DNA of 64,000 bases from Saprospiraceae bacterium (GTDB taxonomy: Bacteria; Bacteroidota; Bacteroidia; Chitinophagales; Saprospiraceae), in contig JAKVCU010000003.1 of assembly GCA_022448955.1 (NCBI GenBank), positions 1 through 64,000 of the forward strand. Direction: 5' to 3'. Within the stretch, counting starts at the first letter, position 1. Every line of letters begins with the position of its first letter. This document shows, piece by piece, positions 19,042 through 29,157 of this stretch. Made by a program: the position numbers and the translations under genes. The notes beneath the pieces are model-generated. The model worked only from the letters and a program-made list of their open reading frames with translations, made no database searches and had not been told where the DNA came from.

Positions 19042-20229
19042 ATGAAGAACGAGCGCCTTCTGTTGTTGATCCTTGCTATTGTACAGTTTACTCATATTAT
19101 CGATTTCATGATCATCATGCCATTGGGCTCCCAGTTCATGTCTATTTTTAATATTACGCCAAAGCAATTCAGTTTGATCGTATCAACTTATGCTTTCAGT
19201 GCAGCGTTTTTTGGATTGATCAGTGCGATGTTTATCGATCGATTTGATCGTAAAACAGCTTTACTTTTTAATTATATTGGATTTACAATAGGTACATTAG
19301 CTTGTTCTTTTGCTCCAGATTATTACACTTTGTTAGCGGCGCGATGTATCACTGGTGCATTTGGAGGTGTTTTGGCAGCATTGGTGTTGGCCATTGTGGG
19401 AGATGTCATTCCTTTTGAGCGTAGAGGTATGGCTATGGGGATTGTAATGACTGCCTTTTCTGTTGCTTCGGTAGTTGGCGTTCCTGTTGGCATTTACTTA
19501 GCAGCTTTGTATGGTTGGACCGTTCCTTTCTTGGCAGTAGGGATTATTAGCGCAATCGTTACAGTTGTCATGTTTTTTACGCTTCCGCAAATGCGAGGTC
19601 ATCTGACGAATTCAATGGAGCGAACGAATCCCTTTCGGAATATTCTAAATATCTTTCTGAATCCTAATCAAGCAAAGGCTTTACTCTTTTCAATTAGTTT
19701 GATGTTTGGCCACTTTATGATTATCCCTTTTATTGCACCTTATATGCAATTGAATGTCGGATTTACTGATTTTGAAGTGACTTATGTATATGCTGTTGGT
19801 GGTACTTTGACGGTTTTCTTACTTCCCTTGGCAGGAAAATTGGCAGATCGCTTTGGGCATTTGAAGATATTTACTTGGTCTAGTATCCTTGCATTGGGCT
19901 CTATTTATGCCATTACAACACTACCTGTAGTAGCTGTATGGGTAGGTATCTGTGTTACTTCTACTTACTTTGTCGTGTCGAGTGGAAGGAATGTACCTGC
20001 TACTACCTTGATCACTTCAGTTGTAAAAACAGAGAATAGAGGAAGTTTTATGAGTGTGCGTTCTTCTATAAATGAATTGGCGTTGGCTTTATCTTCTTTT
20101 ATTGCAGGTTCGATTATTACAGAGAATACAGATGGGAGTTTAAATAATTTTCTGTACGTTGGTCTACTGGCAATGCTCATGAGTGTGGTCGCTATTTTTG
20201 TTGGCCGAATGTTGAAAACGGTTTCTTAA
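19042..20229 (+). CDS. Major facilitator superfamily transporter
   Basis: A 395-residue membrane protein with twelve hydrophobic segments. The MFS loop 2-3 signature is visible as FIDRFDRKTALL near residue 66, and its counterpart in the second half as GKLADRFGHLKIF near residue 275. The sequence fits drug- or sugar-efflux branches of the superfamily, energised by the proton gradient; the substrate is not predictable. A short helical loop between segments six and seven is normal. It stands 104 bases after the HD gene and 145 bases before the next small gene. Confidence 0.87.
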   Translation: MKNERLLLLILAIVQFTHIIDFMIIMPLGSQFMSIFNITPKQFSLIVSTYAFSAAFFGLISAMFIDRFDRKTALLFNYIGFTIGTLACSFAPDYYTLLAARCITGAFGGVLAALVLAIVGDVIPFERRGMAMGIVMTAFSVASVVGVPVGIYLAALYGWTVPFLAVGIISAIVTVVMFFTLPQMRGHLTNSMERTNPFRNILNIFLNPNQAKALLFSISLMFGHFMIIPFIAPYMQLNVGFTDFEVTYVYAVGGTLTVFLLPLAGKLADRFGHLKIFTWSSILALGSIYAITTLPVVAVWVGICVTSTYFVVSSGRNVPATTLITSVVKTENRGSFMSVRSSINELALALSSFIAGSIITENTDGSLNNFLYVGLLAMLMSVVAIFVGRMLKTVS

Positions 20230-20374
20230 GTGGAGTATAGGGGTTTTAGGCTAATTACTGACAAAAAACGATTTTGACGAGACTAATTTGCACTAAAAAA
20301 GGCATTTGATCGGTTTTCATCCTACCTTTATGTTATCCTAGTTTCATCGATATGATGAAAATAAAAGTGAGTAT

Positions 20375-20671
20375 ATGGTACACCAATTTATGGTAGATTG
20401 TACGCTGCCTAATGATATTCCCGAAGAACTAATTCGACTTTTACCTATTCAGCAAGAAGTCCTAGGCAAGTATATGACGGAAGGTAAGCTTATCCATTAT
20501 GCACTTTCACTTGAAAATTCCAAACTTTGGGCCATTGTTAATGCCAATTCCGAAATCGAGGTATTCGAAATGATGCTGCATTTCCCTCTAGCTAAGTTTA
20601 TTCAATTTGAAGTATCTCTACTTAATGCCTACGCTTATCAACAAGCTCCCGCTATTTTTTCACTAAATTAG
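20375..20671 (+). CDS. Muconolactone isomerase-like small protein
   Basis: A 98-residue protein with the ferredoxin-like fold pattern of the muconolactone delta-isomerase/YciI-like family: a first strand HQFMVDCTLP, a helix containing RLLPIQQEVLGKYMTEGKL, then strands with LWAIVNANSE and a helix ending in a proline-phenylalanine region. Members are dimeric alpha/beta barrels used as isomerases or of unknown role. No aromatic degradation genes surround it, so true muconolactone activity is doubtful. It lies 24 bases upstream of the alpha/beta hydrolase and probably shares its transcript. Confidence 0.6.
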   Translation: MVHQFMVDCTLPNDIPEELIRLLPIQQEVLGKYMTEGKLIHYALSLENSKLWAIVNANSEIEVFEMMLHFPLAKFIQFEVSLLNAYAYQQAPAIFSLN

Positions 20672-20695
20672 ATGCATTAAAATTATTTAATTTTT

Positions 20696-21559
20696 ATGCG
20701 TGTTTTAAGAAATATTCCATTAAAAGGAGCAGATGAGCGTTCCTTTTTACTTGATTGCTATTGCAAAACGGCCAAACCTCTGTCAACGGTTCTTTTTGTA
20801 CATGGTTTTAAAGGTTTTAAGGATTGGGGAATGTGGGATGCCATTGCGCGGTATTTTGCAAATGCAGGTTTTTTGTTTGTCAAGTTTAATTTTTCCCATA
20901 ACGGTACGACACTTAAGAGTCCTTCACAATTTAATGACCTAGTAGCTTTTGGAAATAATAATTATACAAAAGAAATTACCGATATCGATGCTGTATTAGA
21001 ATGGCTTTTTGATAAGCCCAAAGAATTGGCATTTATTGATCAAATGCCTTTATCATTATTTTATATTGGGCATAGCAGAGGAGGTGGACTAGGTATAGTG
21101 AAAACAGCTACCGACCCTAGAGTCACTGGCCTAATCACATGGGCTGCAGTAAGTCACTTAGATTATGCTTGGCGCAAAGAAGGTTTTGTCGAGCAGTGGA
21201 AAAATGATGGAGTTTATTATGCTTCAAATGCTAGGACCAAACAACAAATGCCGCTGTACTTTCAATTTTATGAAGATTTTAAGTTAGCTGGTCGATCTTA
21301 TGATACAGCCTACATGGCTGCTCACTTAAAACAACCAGTACTCATTATTCACGGTACCAATGATCCAGCAGTAACTGAGCAGGCTGCATACGAGTTGAAA
21401 GAGTGGCTTGGTTCTAAAGCGCAAATGCAATTGATAAAAGGAGCTAATCATGTATTTGGTGGAAGCCATCCGTATTTTGAAAAAGGGCTTCCCTCACATG
21501 CTCAGATTCTAGTTCAAAATAGTATCACTTTTATTCAGCAAGTACTGTCGAATAGCTGA
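20696..21559 (+). CDS. Alpha/beta hydrolase
   Basis: A 287-residue cytoplasmic hydrolase of the alpha/beta fold. The oxyanion-hole region is HGFKG (36-40), the nucleophile elbow GHSRGG with S127, the acid is probably the Asp in HGTNDPAV (about 225) and the base the His in GANHVFGG (about 257). The pattern fits dienelactone hydrolase-like or BAAT/xaa-pro dipeptidase-like esterases; the substrate is unknown. It follows the small isomerase-like gene closely and is followed by the repeat element at 21658. Confidence 0.85.
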   Translation: MRVLRNIPLKGADERSFLLDCYCKTAKPLSTVLFVHGFKGFKDWGMWDAIARYFANAGFLFVKFNFSHNGTTLKSPSQFNDLVAFGNNNYTKEITDIDAVLEWLFDKPKELAFIDQMPLSLFYIGHSRGGGLGIVKTATDPRVTGLITWAAVSHLDYAWRKEGFVEQWKNDGVYYASNARTKQQMPLYFQFYEDFKLAGRSYDTAYMAAHLKQPVLIIHGTNDPAVTEQAAYELKEWLGSKAQMQLIKGANHVFGGSHPYFEKGLPSHAQILVQNSITFIQQVLSNS

Positions 21560-21657
21560 ATCAATAAAGTAAACTTTTTGTACATTTGATTTCTAGTATT
21601 ATACTCTTAGCATAAGGTGAAATTTAAAATGAACCGTTTACCCGTTCTTTATATAAT

Positions 21658-21838
21658 AAGTAGTTTGCCCGAAACTGTGCCTGCCGGCAGGCTGAGATTG
21701 GTACAATAAAACTCAGCTATAGGCAAACAGGTCTTTATGTTCGTTCAAAAATCATGCGTAACTTTCCTATCGTCAGTTACTTATCATTTTCGAATGAACA
21801 ATTTTATTGAACAAGCAATTTTGTCTAGGCACTTATGG
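21658..21838 (+). repeat. Dispersed structured repeat, copy A
   Basis: About 180 bases starting AAGTAGTTTGCCCGAAACTG and ending near GTCTAGGCACTTATGG. It contains the palindrome CCTGCCGGCAGG (21680-21691) and a long imperfect stem: 21739-21753 pairs with 21786-21800 (13 of 15) around an inner perfect 6-bp stem GTAACT (21758-21763) with AGTTAC (21775-21780). Related copies are at 55141-55495 and 59781-59957. It carries no open frame. With the AT-rich bases on each side it fills the gap between the hydrolase and the DUF6427 gene. Confidence 0.8.
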
Positions 21839-21892
21839 TAAGCAGTTGTTTTATTTTTTAACTTATGTCTTAGCAAACGAAATTTATTTAGC

Positions 21893-22873
21893 GTGTTATC
21901 GATATTTCGGACGAATCAGCTTTTTGTAAGTGCTTTATTGCTTTTGTTTATTGCTATTTTACGAGCATATCCCTTCTTTTTCCCTATAGAATGGGAAGCA
22001 CCAAAGCATGGTTTGTTGGCCGCTCATATCTATCAGTTTACTGGTCAAAATTCATTTGTCGCATATTTGTCGGCTTCGATTCTCCTTTTCTTTCAGGCTG
22101 TTATCGTCAATATGATGGCGAGGATTCATCGTTTAGATAGGGAGGTTACAATGATCCCAGGTCTAATTTATATTACGCTTTGTAGTATCCTACCAGAATT
22201 TCTTATTTTTTCTCCAGTACTTATTGCAAATACGTTTTTACTTCTTGCTATTCTTGAGTTGCTGCAAACCTATAAAAAAACAGCCTGTAGTGATCGCATC
22301 TTTAATGTCGGGTTTTGGTTAGCGATCGCAAGTTTTTGCTATGTTCCATACTTAGGCTTTACTTTAGGAATGATGATTGGCTTTAGGATATTGCGACCTT
22401 TTAGGTTGGGGGAAAGAATTGCCTTTTTTAGTGGGGTTATCATTCCTTACTTTTTGCTGGGAGTAAGCTTCTATTTGATGGATGACTTGCATCATTTTTG
22501 GGAGGTACAATTTGCAGGGGTTGGAGTGATTAGCTTTTTTCCTTTAGCTTTGAGTTTTTCTTCAGTTTTGAAAATTTTACTTTTTGTTCTATTTATTGCA
22601 TTGACTGTATTAAGCTACAGGGTATATACTGCAAAGAAAAATATCGATGTGCAAAAAAAGATTGATATCTTTTATTGGGTACTGCTAAGCAGTTTATTGA
22701 TTTTTGCTTTTCATCAAGCCTTTTATTTAGAGCAACTTTTAGCTTTGGGTATTCCGCTTGGTATTTTTCTATCGCTTAATTTGACGGCTATTGCCAATAG
22801 ATGGGCAGAAACTTGGTATTTTCTGGCGATCCTCTCTATCCTTTTAATACAATATTATCCATATTTGGTATGA
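21893..22873 (+). CDS. DUF6427-like polytopic membrane protein
   Basis: A 326-residue very hydrophobic protein with about nine to ten membrane helices. The N-terminal pattern, a short FRTNQ lead followed by a helix ending in RAYPFFF, and charged short loops match the DUF6427 family found in Bacteroidota; the function is unknown. The start is GTG at 21893, since no ATG precedes the first helix. It lies between repeat copy A and a decayed gene fragment. In related genomes such proteins often sit near purine or uracil salvage genes; here purQ is 417 bases downstream. Confidence 0.7.
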   Translation: MLSIFRTNQLFVSALLLLFIAILRAYPFFFPIEWEAPKHGLLAAHIYQFTGQNSFVAYLSASILLFFQAVIVNMMARIHRLDREVTMIPGLIYITLCSILPEFLIFSPVLIANTFLLLAILELLQTYKKTACSDRIFNVGFWLAIASFCYVPYLGFTLGMMIGFRILRPFRLGERIAFFSGVIIPYFLLGVSFYLMDDLHHFWEVQFAGVGVISFFPLALSFSSVLKILLFVLFIALTVLSYRVYTAKKNIDVQKKIDIFYWVLLSSLLIFAFHQAFYLEQLLALGIPLGIFLSLNLTAIANRWAETWYFLAILSILLIQYYPYLV

Positions 22874-22885
22874 TCATATGTATAA

Positions 22886-23053
22886 CTTTTATTCAAAAGG
22901 AAAGCCAACGATTTGAGTCCAACAGCTGTTAAAGAAAGGGTCTTGGCTAATGATTTGTGGTGGAGCTTAGCGAGCTATGTGATTGATCCAATCGAACGGT
23001 ATAGTTCTCAAAGCTTTGATTTCTATGTGTCAGAAAAATTAAAGATGCTCTAA
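22886..23053 (+). pseudogene. Decayed C-terminal fragment related to the gene at 1-103
   Basis: A short reading frame with no start codon encodes KANDLSPTAVKERV, then LWWSLASYVIDPIERYSSQ, ending KLKML and TAA (23051-23053). DPIERYSSQSFDF aligns with DPIGRQSSQNFGF at the left edge of the window, and the DNA aligns over about 80 bases. Only the last 50 or so codons survive and a stop lies just upstream (22883), so this is a truncated copy. It is now part of the 417-base gap before purQ; the rest of the gap shows only the purQ promoter. Confidence 0.7.
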
Positions 23054-23210
23054 AATCTTTTTATGTTCGTAGACTCAGAAAGCTAAAGATTTTTACGAAT
23101 CCTTAGTAATCAGCTTACTTTTCTACTAGCTCGGTCCAGATCATTGATGATCTGAACAAAATTTCAGCAACTTCTCTTTACAAAATTGAATAAGCCTAGT
23201 TTTTTTTAAC

Positions 23211-23218
23211 TAATTTTG
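23211..23218 (+). promoter_or_regulatory. Bacteroidota -7 promoter box upstream of purQ
   Basis: TAATTTTG followed by CG matches TAnnTTTG, 72 bases upstream of the purQ ATG. An ATTG 22 bases upstream is a loose -33 match. Confidence 0.5.
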
Positions 23219-23290
23219 CGGCTATCAAAGAGGTATAAAATATTATGTTTTATTTTAATTTATGCCTAACTACTTAAAATTATAGACGTT

Positions 23291-24001
23291 ATGAAGTTTG
23301 GTGTAGTCGTTTTTCCAGGTTCTAATTGTGATGATGACATGGTTCATGTGCTTTCGGAAGTGATGGGGCAAGAAGTAGTGAAGTTATGGCATAAAGATGA
23401 AGATATCTCTGACTTTGGTAAAGGCGATTGTATTGTACTCCCTGGGGGGTTCTCATATGGAGACTACCTACGTGCAGGCGCTATTGCACAATTCAGCCCA
23501 ATCATGAAGTCTGTCGTGAAATTTGCAAATGAAGGTGGTTTTGTGTGGGGGATTTGTAATGGCTTCCAAATTTTATGCGAAACTGGCCTATTGCCAGGGG
23601 TATTACTTCGTAACAACAACCAAAAGTTCATTTGTAAAAATACTCACCTAAAATCACCAACTAATAATGCTGCTATCGTAGCACATATCAATTTAGATAA
23701 AGCGCTAAAAATTCCTATCGCACATGCAGAGGGACGTTTCCATGCAGATGAAGCAACCATAAAGCAGCTTCAAGATAATGACCAAATTCTTTTCTACTAC
23801 TGCGACGAAAACGGAGAAATTACAGAAGAAGCTAATCCAAATGGTTCTACGCTAAATATTGCAGGAATCTGTAATGCAGAACGCAATGTATTTGGTATGA
23901 TGCCACACCCTGAACGTGCCTCTGAAGATATCTTGGGGAATACTGACGGTAGAATTCTTTTTGAATCTTTATTAAGTACTTCGAAAGTAATGATGGGTTA
24001 A
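23291..24001 (+). CDS. purQ: Phosphoribosylformylglycinamidine synthase, glutaminase subunit
   Basis: A 236-residue class I glutamine amidotransferase that supplies ammonia to PurL in step four of purine synthesis. The nucleophile is C89 (GICNGFQ) and the partner residues H206 and E208 (HPERASED). The N-terminal [12 protein letters not shown] and [17 protein letters not shown] are the PurQ signature. The small form of the pathway (separate PurQ, PurL and PurS) is implied, although purL and purS are not in the window. It is monocistronic with its own promoter. Confidence 0.95.
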   Translation: MKFGVVVFPGSNCDDDMVHVLSEVMGQEVVKLWHKDEDISDFGKGDCIVLPGGFSYGDYLRAGAIAQFSPIMKSVVKFANEGGFVWGICNGFQILCETGLLPGVLLRNNNQKFICKNTHLKSPTNNAAIVAHINLDKALKIPIAHAEGRFHADEATIKQLQDNDQILFYYCDENGEITEEANPNGSTLNIAGICNAERNVFGMMPHPERASEDILGNTDGRILFESLLSTSKVMMG

Positions 24002-24124
24002 TAATTGAATAAATATAAATAGTATTTTCAAAGCTTATCTAAGTTATCTTTTTTAACATTCCTTGTCTTACAAGAAAGAAGTTAAATTCAAATTGTTAAT
24101 CTTTTATTATCGTACAAAGATTAG

Positions 24125-24155
24125 CTTGCTTTTCCTGTTTGTACATTTAATTTTG
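24125..24155 (+). promoter_or_regulatory. Bacteroidota promoter, -33 and -7 boxes
   Basis: CTTG (24125-24128), a 19-base spacer and TAATTTTG (24148-24155) match TTTG-N19-TAnnTTTG closely. The ATG of the DsbD-N gene lies 24 bases downstream. Confidence 0.65.
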
Positions 24156-24179
24156 TAGTCCAACAACAATAGTGATAGC

Positions 24180-24632
24180 ATGAAGATTTGGATTTTTTTG
24201 ATTGCCTTTTTTGCTTGCGCAAATACTCCTTTAACTGCTCAGCTGAATCCAGTAAAGTGGGATTTCAGCGCTGAAAAAGTTGATCTGAATACGTATGAAT
24301 TAGTTTTTAAAGCAGAGATCAATGATGGATGGTATGTATACTCCCAATATATTGGTGAAGACGGACCTATTCCTACTTCTCTATATTTTGCTGACAAGCT
24401 AGGGGTGACAATTCTAGAACAAGCGACGGAGGAAGGAGGAAAAAAAATTGAGGGTTATGATAATATGTTTGATATGGAATTAGTGAAGTTTGCCCATAAA
24501 ATGATCATTCGTCAAAAAGTCAAACTGATTAATGGAGCTACGAATCTAAAAGGCTATTTAGAGTTTATGACTTGCGACAATGCGCAATGTTTGCCTCCTA
24601 AGGCGATTGATTTCGCTTTTGAACTAAACTAA
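24180..24632 (+). CDS. Secreted single-domain DsbD N-terminal (DsbC-like) protein
   Basis: A 150-residue exported protein: signal peptide to about residue 20 (ANTPLTAQ), then one immunoglobulin-like DsbD-alpha domain. The redox pair is visible in MTCDNAQCLPP near residue 136, spaced as in the N-terminal domain of DsbD. It repeats the same domain found twice in the next gene (25005), so the cluster carries three paralogous domains. It probably receives electrons from the DsbD membrane domain and passes them to periplasmic thiol proteins. It has its own promoter and a 372-base gap to the next gene. Confidence 0.85.
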   Translation: MKIWIFLIAFFACANTPLTAQLNPVKWDFSAEKVDLNTYELVFKAEINDGWYVYSQYIGEDGPIPTSLYFADKLGVTILEQATEEGGKKIEGYDNMFDMELVKFAHKMIIRQKVKLINGATNLKGYLEFMTCDNAQCLPPKAIDFAFELN

Positions 24633-25004
24633 AGCATGAAGTGTAAGTACTAAATATTTAAATATGAACCTTTTTTCATGCTAAATCGGTTAATTACCCG
24701 ACCAAATTTGAGCTTATACTTGGACAGAAAAAAGTGTTCTACTATTTTTGATCTCACAATGCTTAAGTGATGGATAAAGACTTTTTTATTGATTAAAGAA
24801 GCTATTGCAAATTGCTGTAGACTAGTAGTGAAAAATTGTAGACAGCTTTCTCTTCCTAAGAATCATCTGATAATAGAATATATACAATCATTTTCCCAAA
24901 GGCTGAACGATAGTCGTTGATATGTATGAAATTAAAAACGAATACTTTAACCATTTAAAGTAATTTCATCAGGGCTTTAAATGGACATAAAACAGTAGTT
25001 GATT
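24633..25004. other. 372-base intergenic region
   Basis: AT-rich sequence between two co-oriented DsbD-type genes. I see no clear terminator, repeat or open frame in it. Confidence 0.4.
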
Positions 25005-27581
25005 ATGCGATTCAAGTTTTTACTCTGTGCTATCCTCTTTGCAGTAGGTCTAAATGCACAAATTTATGACCCCGTCACTTGGAAAATGACTTCTGAAAAA
25101 GTTAGTGACACTGAATATGATCTCGTCTTTACCGCTACCATGGAAAAAGGATGGACGATTTATTCACAGTTTACAGACGATAATGGTCCTGTACCAACTT
25201 ATTTTGAATTTGATGCAGGTGACCACTTTACAAAGGAAGGTAAAGTAGCAGAATCTGGTAAAAAGAAGGAAGGTCCAGATCCATTATTTGACAATGTGGT
25301 GGTGATTAAGTACATCAAAAGCCCTGTTAAGTTTTCTCAAAGAGTAAAAGTAACAGATGCTTCTAAGCCGATTGTAGGTTATCTAGAGTTTATGACTTGC
25401 GATAGCGAGCGCTGCTTACCTCCGACAAGTGTTGACTTTTCATTTGATTTAGCGGAAGCTACTGCAAAGGATGAAGTTGCAAGTACTAATGATATGGAGA
25501 CGAGTACGGATGATAAAGAGCCTTCACAAATTTCAGAGAGCACAGAAGATGCCAATGATAAGGGGCAAGCCATAGCAGGCCAAGAAGAAGAGGGTGATGT
25601 TAACCTTATTTCTTCTGATAAAATGGAAAACCCTGTTACTTGGAGTTTTTCGCATGAAAAGTTGAGTGACACAGAATATGAACTAACTTTCAAAGCAGAT
25701 ATTGAAGAAGGTTGGACACTTCCTTCTTTATTTACTTCTGAAGAAGATGGACCTATCCCAACTTATTACTACTGGGAAGAAGGTGCTCACTATGAGCTAG
25801 CAGCTGATATGACAGAGGAAGGTAAGAAGAAAGAAGGTCCCGATCCATTATTCGATAATGCCATTGTAATCAAGTTCATCAAAGGACCAGTTGTATTTAA
25901 TCAAAAAGTAAAGGTCAATGATATCAATATACCAATTAAAGGTGAGATTGAATTTACTTCTTGTGATGATGAAAAATGCTTGACGCCACAGTTGGTCAAT
26001 TATGTGTTTAACTTAAATGGCGAAGCAGTAGCTAATAATACGCCTGGGTTTTTACCTCCAGGAGATGGCTCATCGATTAATCAAACGAGAGAAACGATTC
26101 GTTCAACATATGAAGCACCGGTAGGTGATTGTGGAGTGGAAGATGTAGCAAGAGGAACCAATCTATTATGGACATTCGTTCTTGGATTCTTAGGTGGTTT
26201 GGTGGCTTTATTGACACCTTGTGTATTCCCAATGATTCCTTTGACGGTAAGTTTCTTTACGAAGAGTAGTGAAGAAAAAGGAAGTGGAATTCGTAATGCA
26301 CTTATCTATGGATTATCGATTATTGTAATTTATGTATCCATTGGTTTGATCATTACAGGGGTATTTGGGGCGACAGCCTTAAACTTGTTATCTACGAACT
26401 GGATTGCGAATACATTATTCTTCTTGATTTTTGTATTCTTTGCTTTCTCTTTCTTTGGATACTATGAAATTACATTACCTAGCTCATGGGCCAATAAGAG
26501 TAACACCATGGCAGATAAAGGAGGTCTTTTAGGGATTTTCTTCATGGCATTTACCTTGGCATTAGTTTCATTCTCTTGTACAGGGCCAATTATTGGTTCA
26601 GCATTAGTCCAATCAGCAACTAGTTCTTTAGGGCCATTCGTTGTGATGCTTGGGTTTTCTAGTGCTTTAGCGATTCCATTTACTTTATTTGCAGCCTTCC
26701 CAAGTTGGTTAAATTCTTTACCTCGCTCTGGTAGCTGGATGAACTCTGTAAAGGTGGTACTTGGGTTCTTGGAATTGGCGCTTGCGCTAAAATTCCTTTC
26801 TGTTGCAGACATGACTATGCATTGGAATATCTTACCTTATGAAGTATTCATGGGCTTATGGGTAATCATTTTTGCAGCTATGACTGCATACCTATTTGGC
26901 TTATTCAAGTTTCCACATGATAGCCCAATGAAGAAGCTATCTCCTACACGTGGATTCTTTGCCGTAGGTTCATTAGCTTTGACGGTATATTTAGTTTCTG
27001 GCTTCTTCTTAAATGATGTGACCAAGTCGTACAACTCATTGAAGTTGATGAGTGGATTGGCACCTCCATCACAGTACAATATTTTATTGCCAGAGGCAGA
27101 AGTTGATGCTACGATTAAAGCGAAATATCCTTCATTTACGAAGTGTGCGAATAATTTAGATTGCTTCAAGGATTATTATGAAGGTATGGCTTTCGCCAAA
27201 GAAAATAATAAGCCCGTATTATTAGACTTTACAGGTTATGGGTGTGTAAACTGTCGTAAAACAGAAGAGCATATCTGGATTGCGGATAAGGTAAGAGATA
27301 ATATTCAAGAAAATTACGTGCTCATTTCCTTGTATGTAGATGATAGAAAAGAATTAGAAAATATCTTATTCTCTGAGCCAAGGCAGACGAAGTTGAGAAG
27401 GGTAGGAGATATGTGGGCAGATTTCCAAATTGTGAACTTTGAACAGAACTCTCAACCACTCTACGTAATGATGTCTCCGGATGAGAAGGTGCTAGCAGCA
27501 CCAAGGGGATACAAAGAAGGTGTAGAAGATTACGCAGATTTTCTAGATTGTGGTTTGAATACCTTTAAGAATAATAAGTAA
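25005..27581 (+). CDS. DsbD-like thiol:disulfide interchange protein with two N-terminal domains
   Basis: An 858-residue inner-membrane electron carrier moving reducing power from cytoplasmic thioredoxin to the periplasm. After a signal peptide (to about 19) come two DsbD-alpha domains (about 20-150 and 210-345), each with a Cys pair (MTCDSERC, TSCDDEKC), joined by an acidic Ser/Thr/Glu-rich linker. Eight membrane helices follow with the membrane cysteines in TPCVFPMIPL and SFSCTGPIIG. The C-terminal thioredoxin-like domain has GYGCVNCRK. ATG at 25005 is preferred to a TTG two codons upstream because it gives a standard signal peptide. The doubled N-terminal domain is unusual; E. coli DsbD has one. 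Confidence 0.92.
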   Translation: MRFKFLLCAILFAVGLNAQIYDPVTWKMTSEKVSDTEYDLVFTATMEKGWTIYSQFTDDNGPVPTYFEFDAGDHFTKEGKVAESGKKKEGPDPLFDNVVVIKYIKSPVKFSQRVKVTDASKPIVGYLEFMTCDSERCLPPTSVDFSFDLAEATAKDEVASTNDMETSTDDKEPSQISESTEDANDKGQAIAGQEEEGDVNLISSDKMENPVTWSFSHEKLSDTEYELTFKADIEEGWTLPSLFTSEEDGPIPTYYYWEEGAHYELAADMTEEGKKKEGPDPLFDNAIVIKFIKGPVVFNQKVKVNDINIPIKGEIEFTSCDDEKCLTPQLVNYVFNLNGEAVANNTPGFLPPGDGSSINQTRETIRSTYEAPVGDCGVEDVARGTNLLWTFVLGFLGGLVALLTPCVFPMIPLTVSFFTKSSEEKGSGIRNALIYGLSIIVIYVSIGLIITGVFGATALNLLSTNWIANTLFFLIFVFFAFSFFGYYEITLPSSWANKSNTMADKGGLLGIFFMAFTLALVSFSCTGPIIGSALVQSATSSLGPFVVMLGFSSALAIPFTLFAAFPSWLNSLPRSGSWMNSVKVVLGFLELALALKFLSVADMTMHWNILPYEVFMGLWVIIFAAMTAYLFGLFKFPHDSPMKKLSPTRGFFAVGSLALTVYLVSGFFLNDVTKSYNSLKLMSGLAPPSQYNILLPEAEVDATIKAKYPSFTKCANNLDCFKDYYEGMAFAKENNKPVLLDFTGYGCVNCRKTEEHIWIADKVRDNIQENYVLISLYVDDRKELENILFSEPRQTKLRRVGDMWADFQIVNFEQNSQPLYVMMSPDEKVLAAPRGYKEGVEDYADFLDCGLNTFKNNK

Positions 27582-27610
27582 ATAAGTCATTATAACTTAT
27601 ATTGTTTACT

Positions 27611-27641
27611 CGTTGTGTGAAGTTTCAAACTTTACACAACG
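27611..27641 (+). terminator. Terminator after the DsbD gene
   Basis: A 15-bp inverted repeat (27611-27625 with 27627-27641) with one wobble pair starts 29 bases after the stop codon and is followed by AATTTATTTG. The hairpin loop must open a few pairs. Confidence 0.7.
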
Positions 27642-27751
27642 AATTTATTTGTTAATTGTCGTTCTTGCATTAACATTACAACACTAAGCGATATATAAAA
27701 ATAAACATCTAAATGTTAGGAAGAGAAGGGCGTTTTTAAAGCTTTTCAGAA

Positions 27752-29128
27752 ATGAAGTCAATACATTTATTCTTTCTCTTATCTATTTCACTCTCCCTTA
27801 GTGCCCAAACAAAGAAAGTTCTTTTCATTGGGAATAGTTATACCAATTATAATAATCTACCGCAGTTAACAGCTAATGCTGCTTTGTCTGTAGGAGACAC
27901 GCTGATTCATCAGAAGCATACGCCAGGTGGCGCTAGGCTAAGTGATCATGCAAGTAATCAAAATGCCTTAAATAAAATCAAATCGGAAGATTGGGATCAT
28001 GTTGTCCTACAAGAACAGAGTCAGTTACCTTCTTTTGGTGATTGGCAAGTCCAAAATGAGGTCTATCCTTTTGCAGCTATTTTATGCGATTCTATTCGAT
28101 CAAACAATGCTTGTACACGCCCTATATTTTATATGACTTGGGGACGAGAAAATGGAGATCAAAGTAATTGTGATATTCTTCCATGGCTTTGTACCTATGA
28201 AGGAATGGATAGCATGTTGAATTTGAGGTATCGTATCATGGCAGATGACAATGAAGCATACGTATCTCCAGTTGGAGAGGTATGGCATTACATTAGGGAT
28301 AATCATCCAGAAATTGATTTATACACGGGAGATGGTTCGCATCCGACGATTAGAGGTTCATATCTTGCTGCAATTACCTTTTACACAATCATCTTTCAAA
28401 AAGATCCTACCTTAATCACATTTAATAGCTCTCTAAGTGAGGAAATGGCTAACGATATTAAGAATGCTGTAAAATTAGTCGTCTACGACGACTTAGAGGA
28501 ATGGAATATTGGGGACTACGATCCTGTCGCCAATTTTGAAGTAGAGCAAGATATTAATGAATTGACCTTTACGAATACTTCTGCTTATGTAGGTGAAGTG
28601 GTGTGGGATTTTGGTGATGGCAACGTTTCAGCGGAAGAAAATCCAGTCCATGAATATGCAGTAGAAGGGACTTATACGGTTACTTTAACTGTTTCAAATT
28701 GTGGAATAACCGATACTTTTTCGCAGGTATTTATGGTCTTTGTTGATGCAGATGGTGATGGTTTTACCACAGAAACAGATTGTGATGATACGAATGCCAA
28801 TATCAATCCTGACGCGGAGGAAATACCTAATAATGGTATAGATGAAGACTGTGATGGCAATGATGCTGTGACTGAAATAAATGAACTTCAAGGAGTAGCC
28901 ATAAATATTTATCCAAATCCAGCAAGCGAGTTCCTATTTTTAGATTATACAGGTAATTTAAATCTAGAACTGAAATTGTTTGATGCGAAAGGACGACTAA
29001 TTAAGTCTTTCTTAGAAAATGAACAAACCTTAGACGTAGGAGCGTTAGAAACAGGCATCTATTTCCTAAAAGTCATGGATGAAAAGACGAAGAAATTCTT
29101 TGTAGAAAAGATTTGGGTAAGTAAATAA
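27752..29128 (+). CDS. Secreted SGNH-like/PKD/MopE-motif protein with T9SS sorting domain
   Basis: A 458-residue exported protein. A signal peptide (to about 19) is followed by an SGNH/DUF4886-like hydrolase domain: [16 protein letters not shown] at the start and [14 protein letters not shown] carrying the Asp-His pair near 195-200. A PKD domain ([20 protein letters not shown]) lies near 285-335. The stretch [15 protein letters not shown] and the following [11 protein letters not shown] form a MopE-type metal-binding motif. The last 75 residues, starting IYPNPASEF, are a type A T9SS sorting domain. The protein is therefore secreted or attached to the cell surface by T9SS; a lipase or esterase role is inferred. 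Confidence 0.85.
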   Translation: MKSIHLFFLLSISLSLSAQTKKVLFIGNSYTNYNNLPQLTANAALSVGDTLIHQKHTPGGARLSDHASNQNALNKIKSEDWDHVVLQEQSQLPSFGDWQVQNEVYPFAAILCDSIRSNNACTRPIFYMTWGRENGDQSNCDILPWLCTYEGMDSMLNLRYRIMADDNEAYVSPVGEVWHYIRDNHPEIDLYTGDGSHPTIRGSYLAAITFYTIIFQKDPTLITFNSSLSEEMANDIKNAVKLVVYDDLEEWNIGDYDPVANFEVEQDINELTFTNTSAYVGEVVWDFGDGNVSAEENPVHEYAVEGTYTVTLTVSNCGITDTFSQVFMVFVDADGDGFTTETDCDDTNANINPDAEEIPNNGIDEDCDGNDAVTEINELQGVAINIYPNPASEFLFLDYTGNLNLELKLFDAKGRLIKSFLENEQTLDVGALETGIYFLKVMDEKTKKFFVEKIWVSK

Positions 29129-29157
29129 AGAACATTATTTATTGCTATATATAAACG

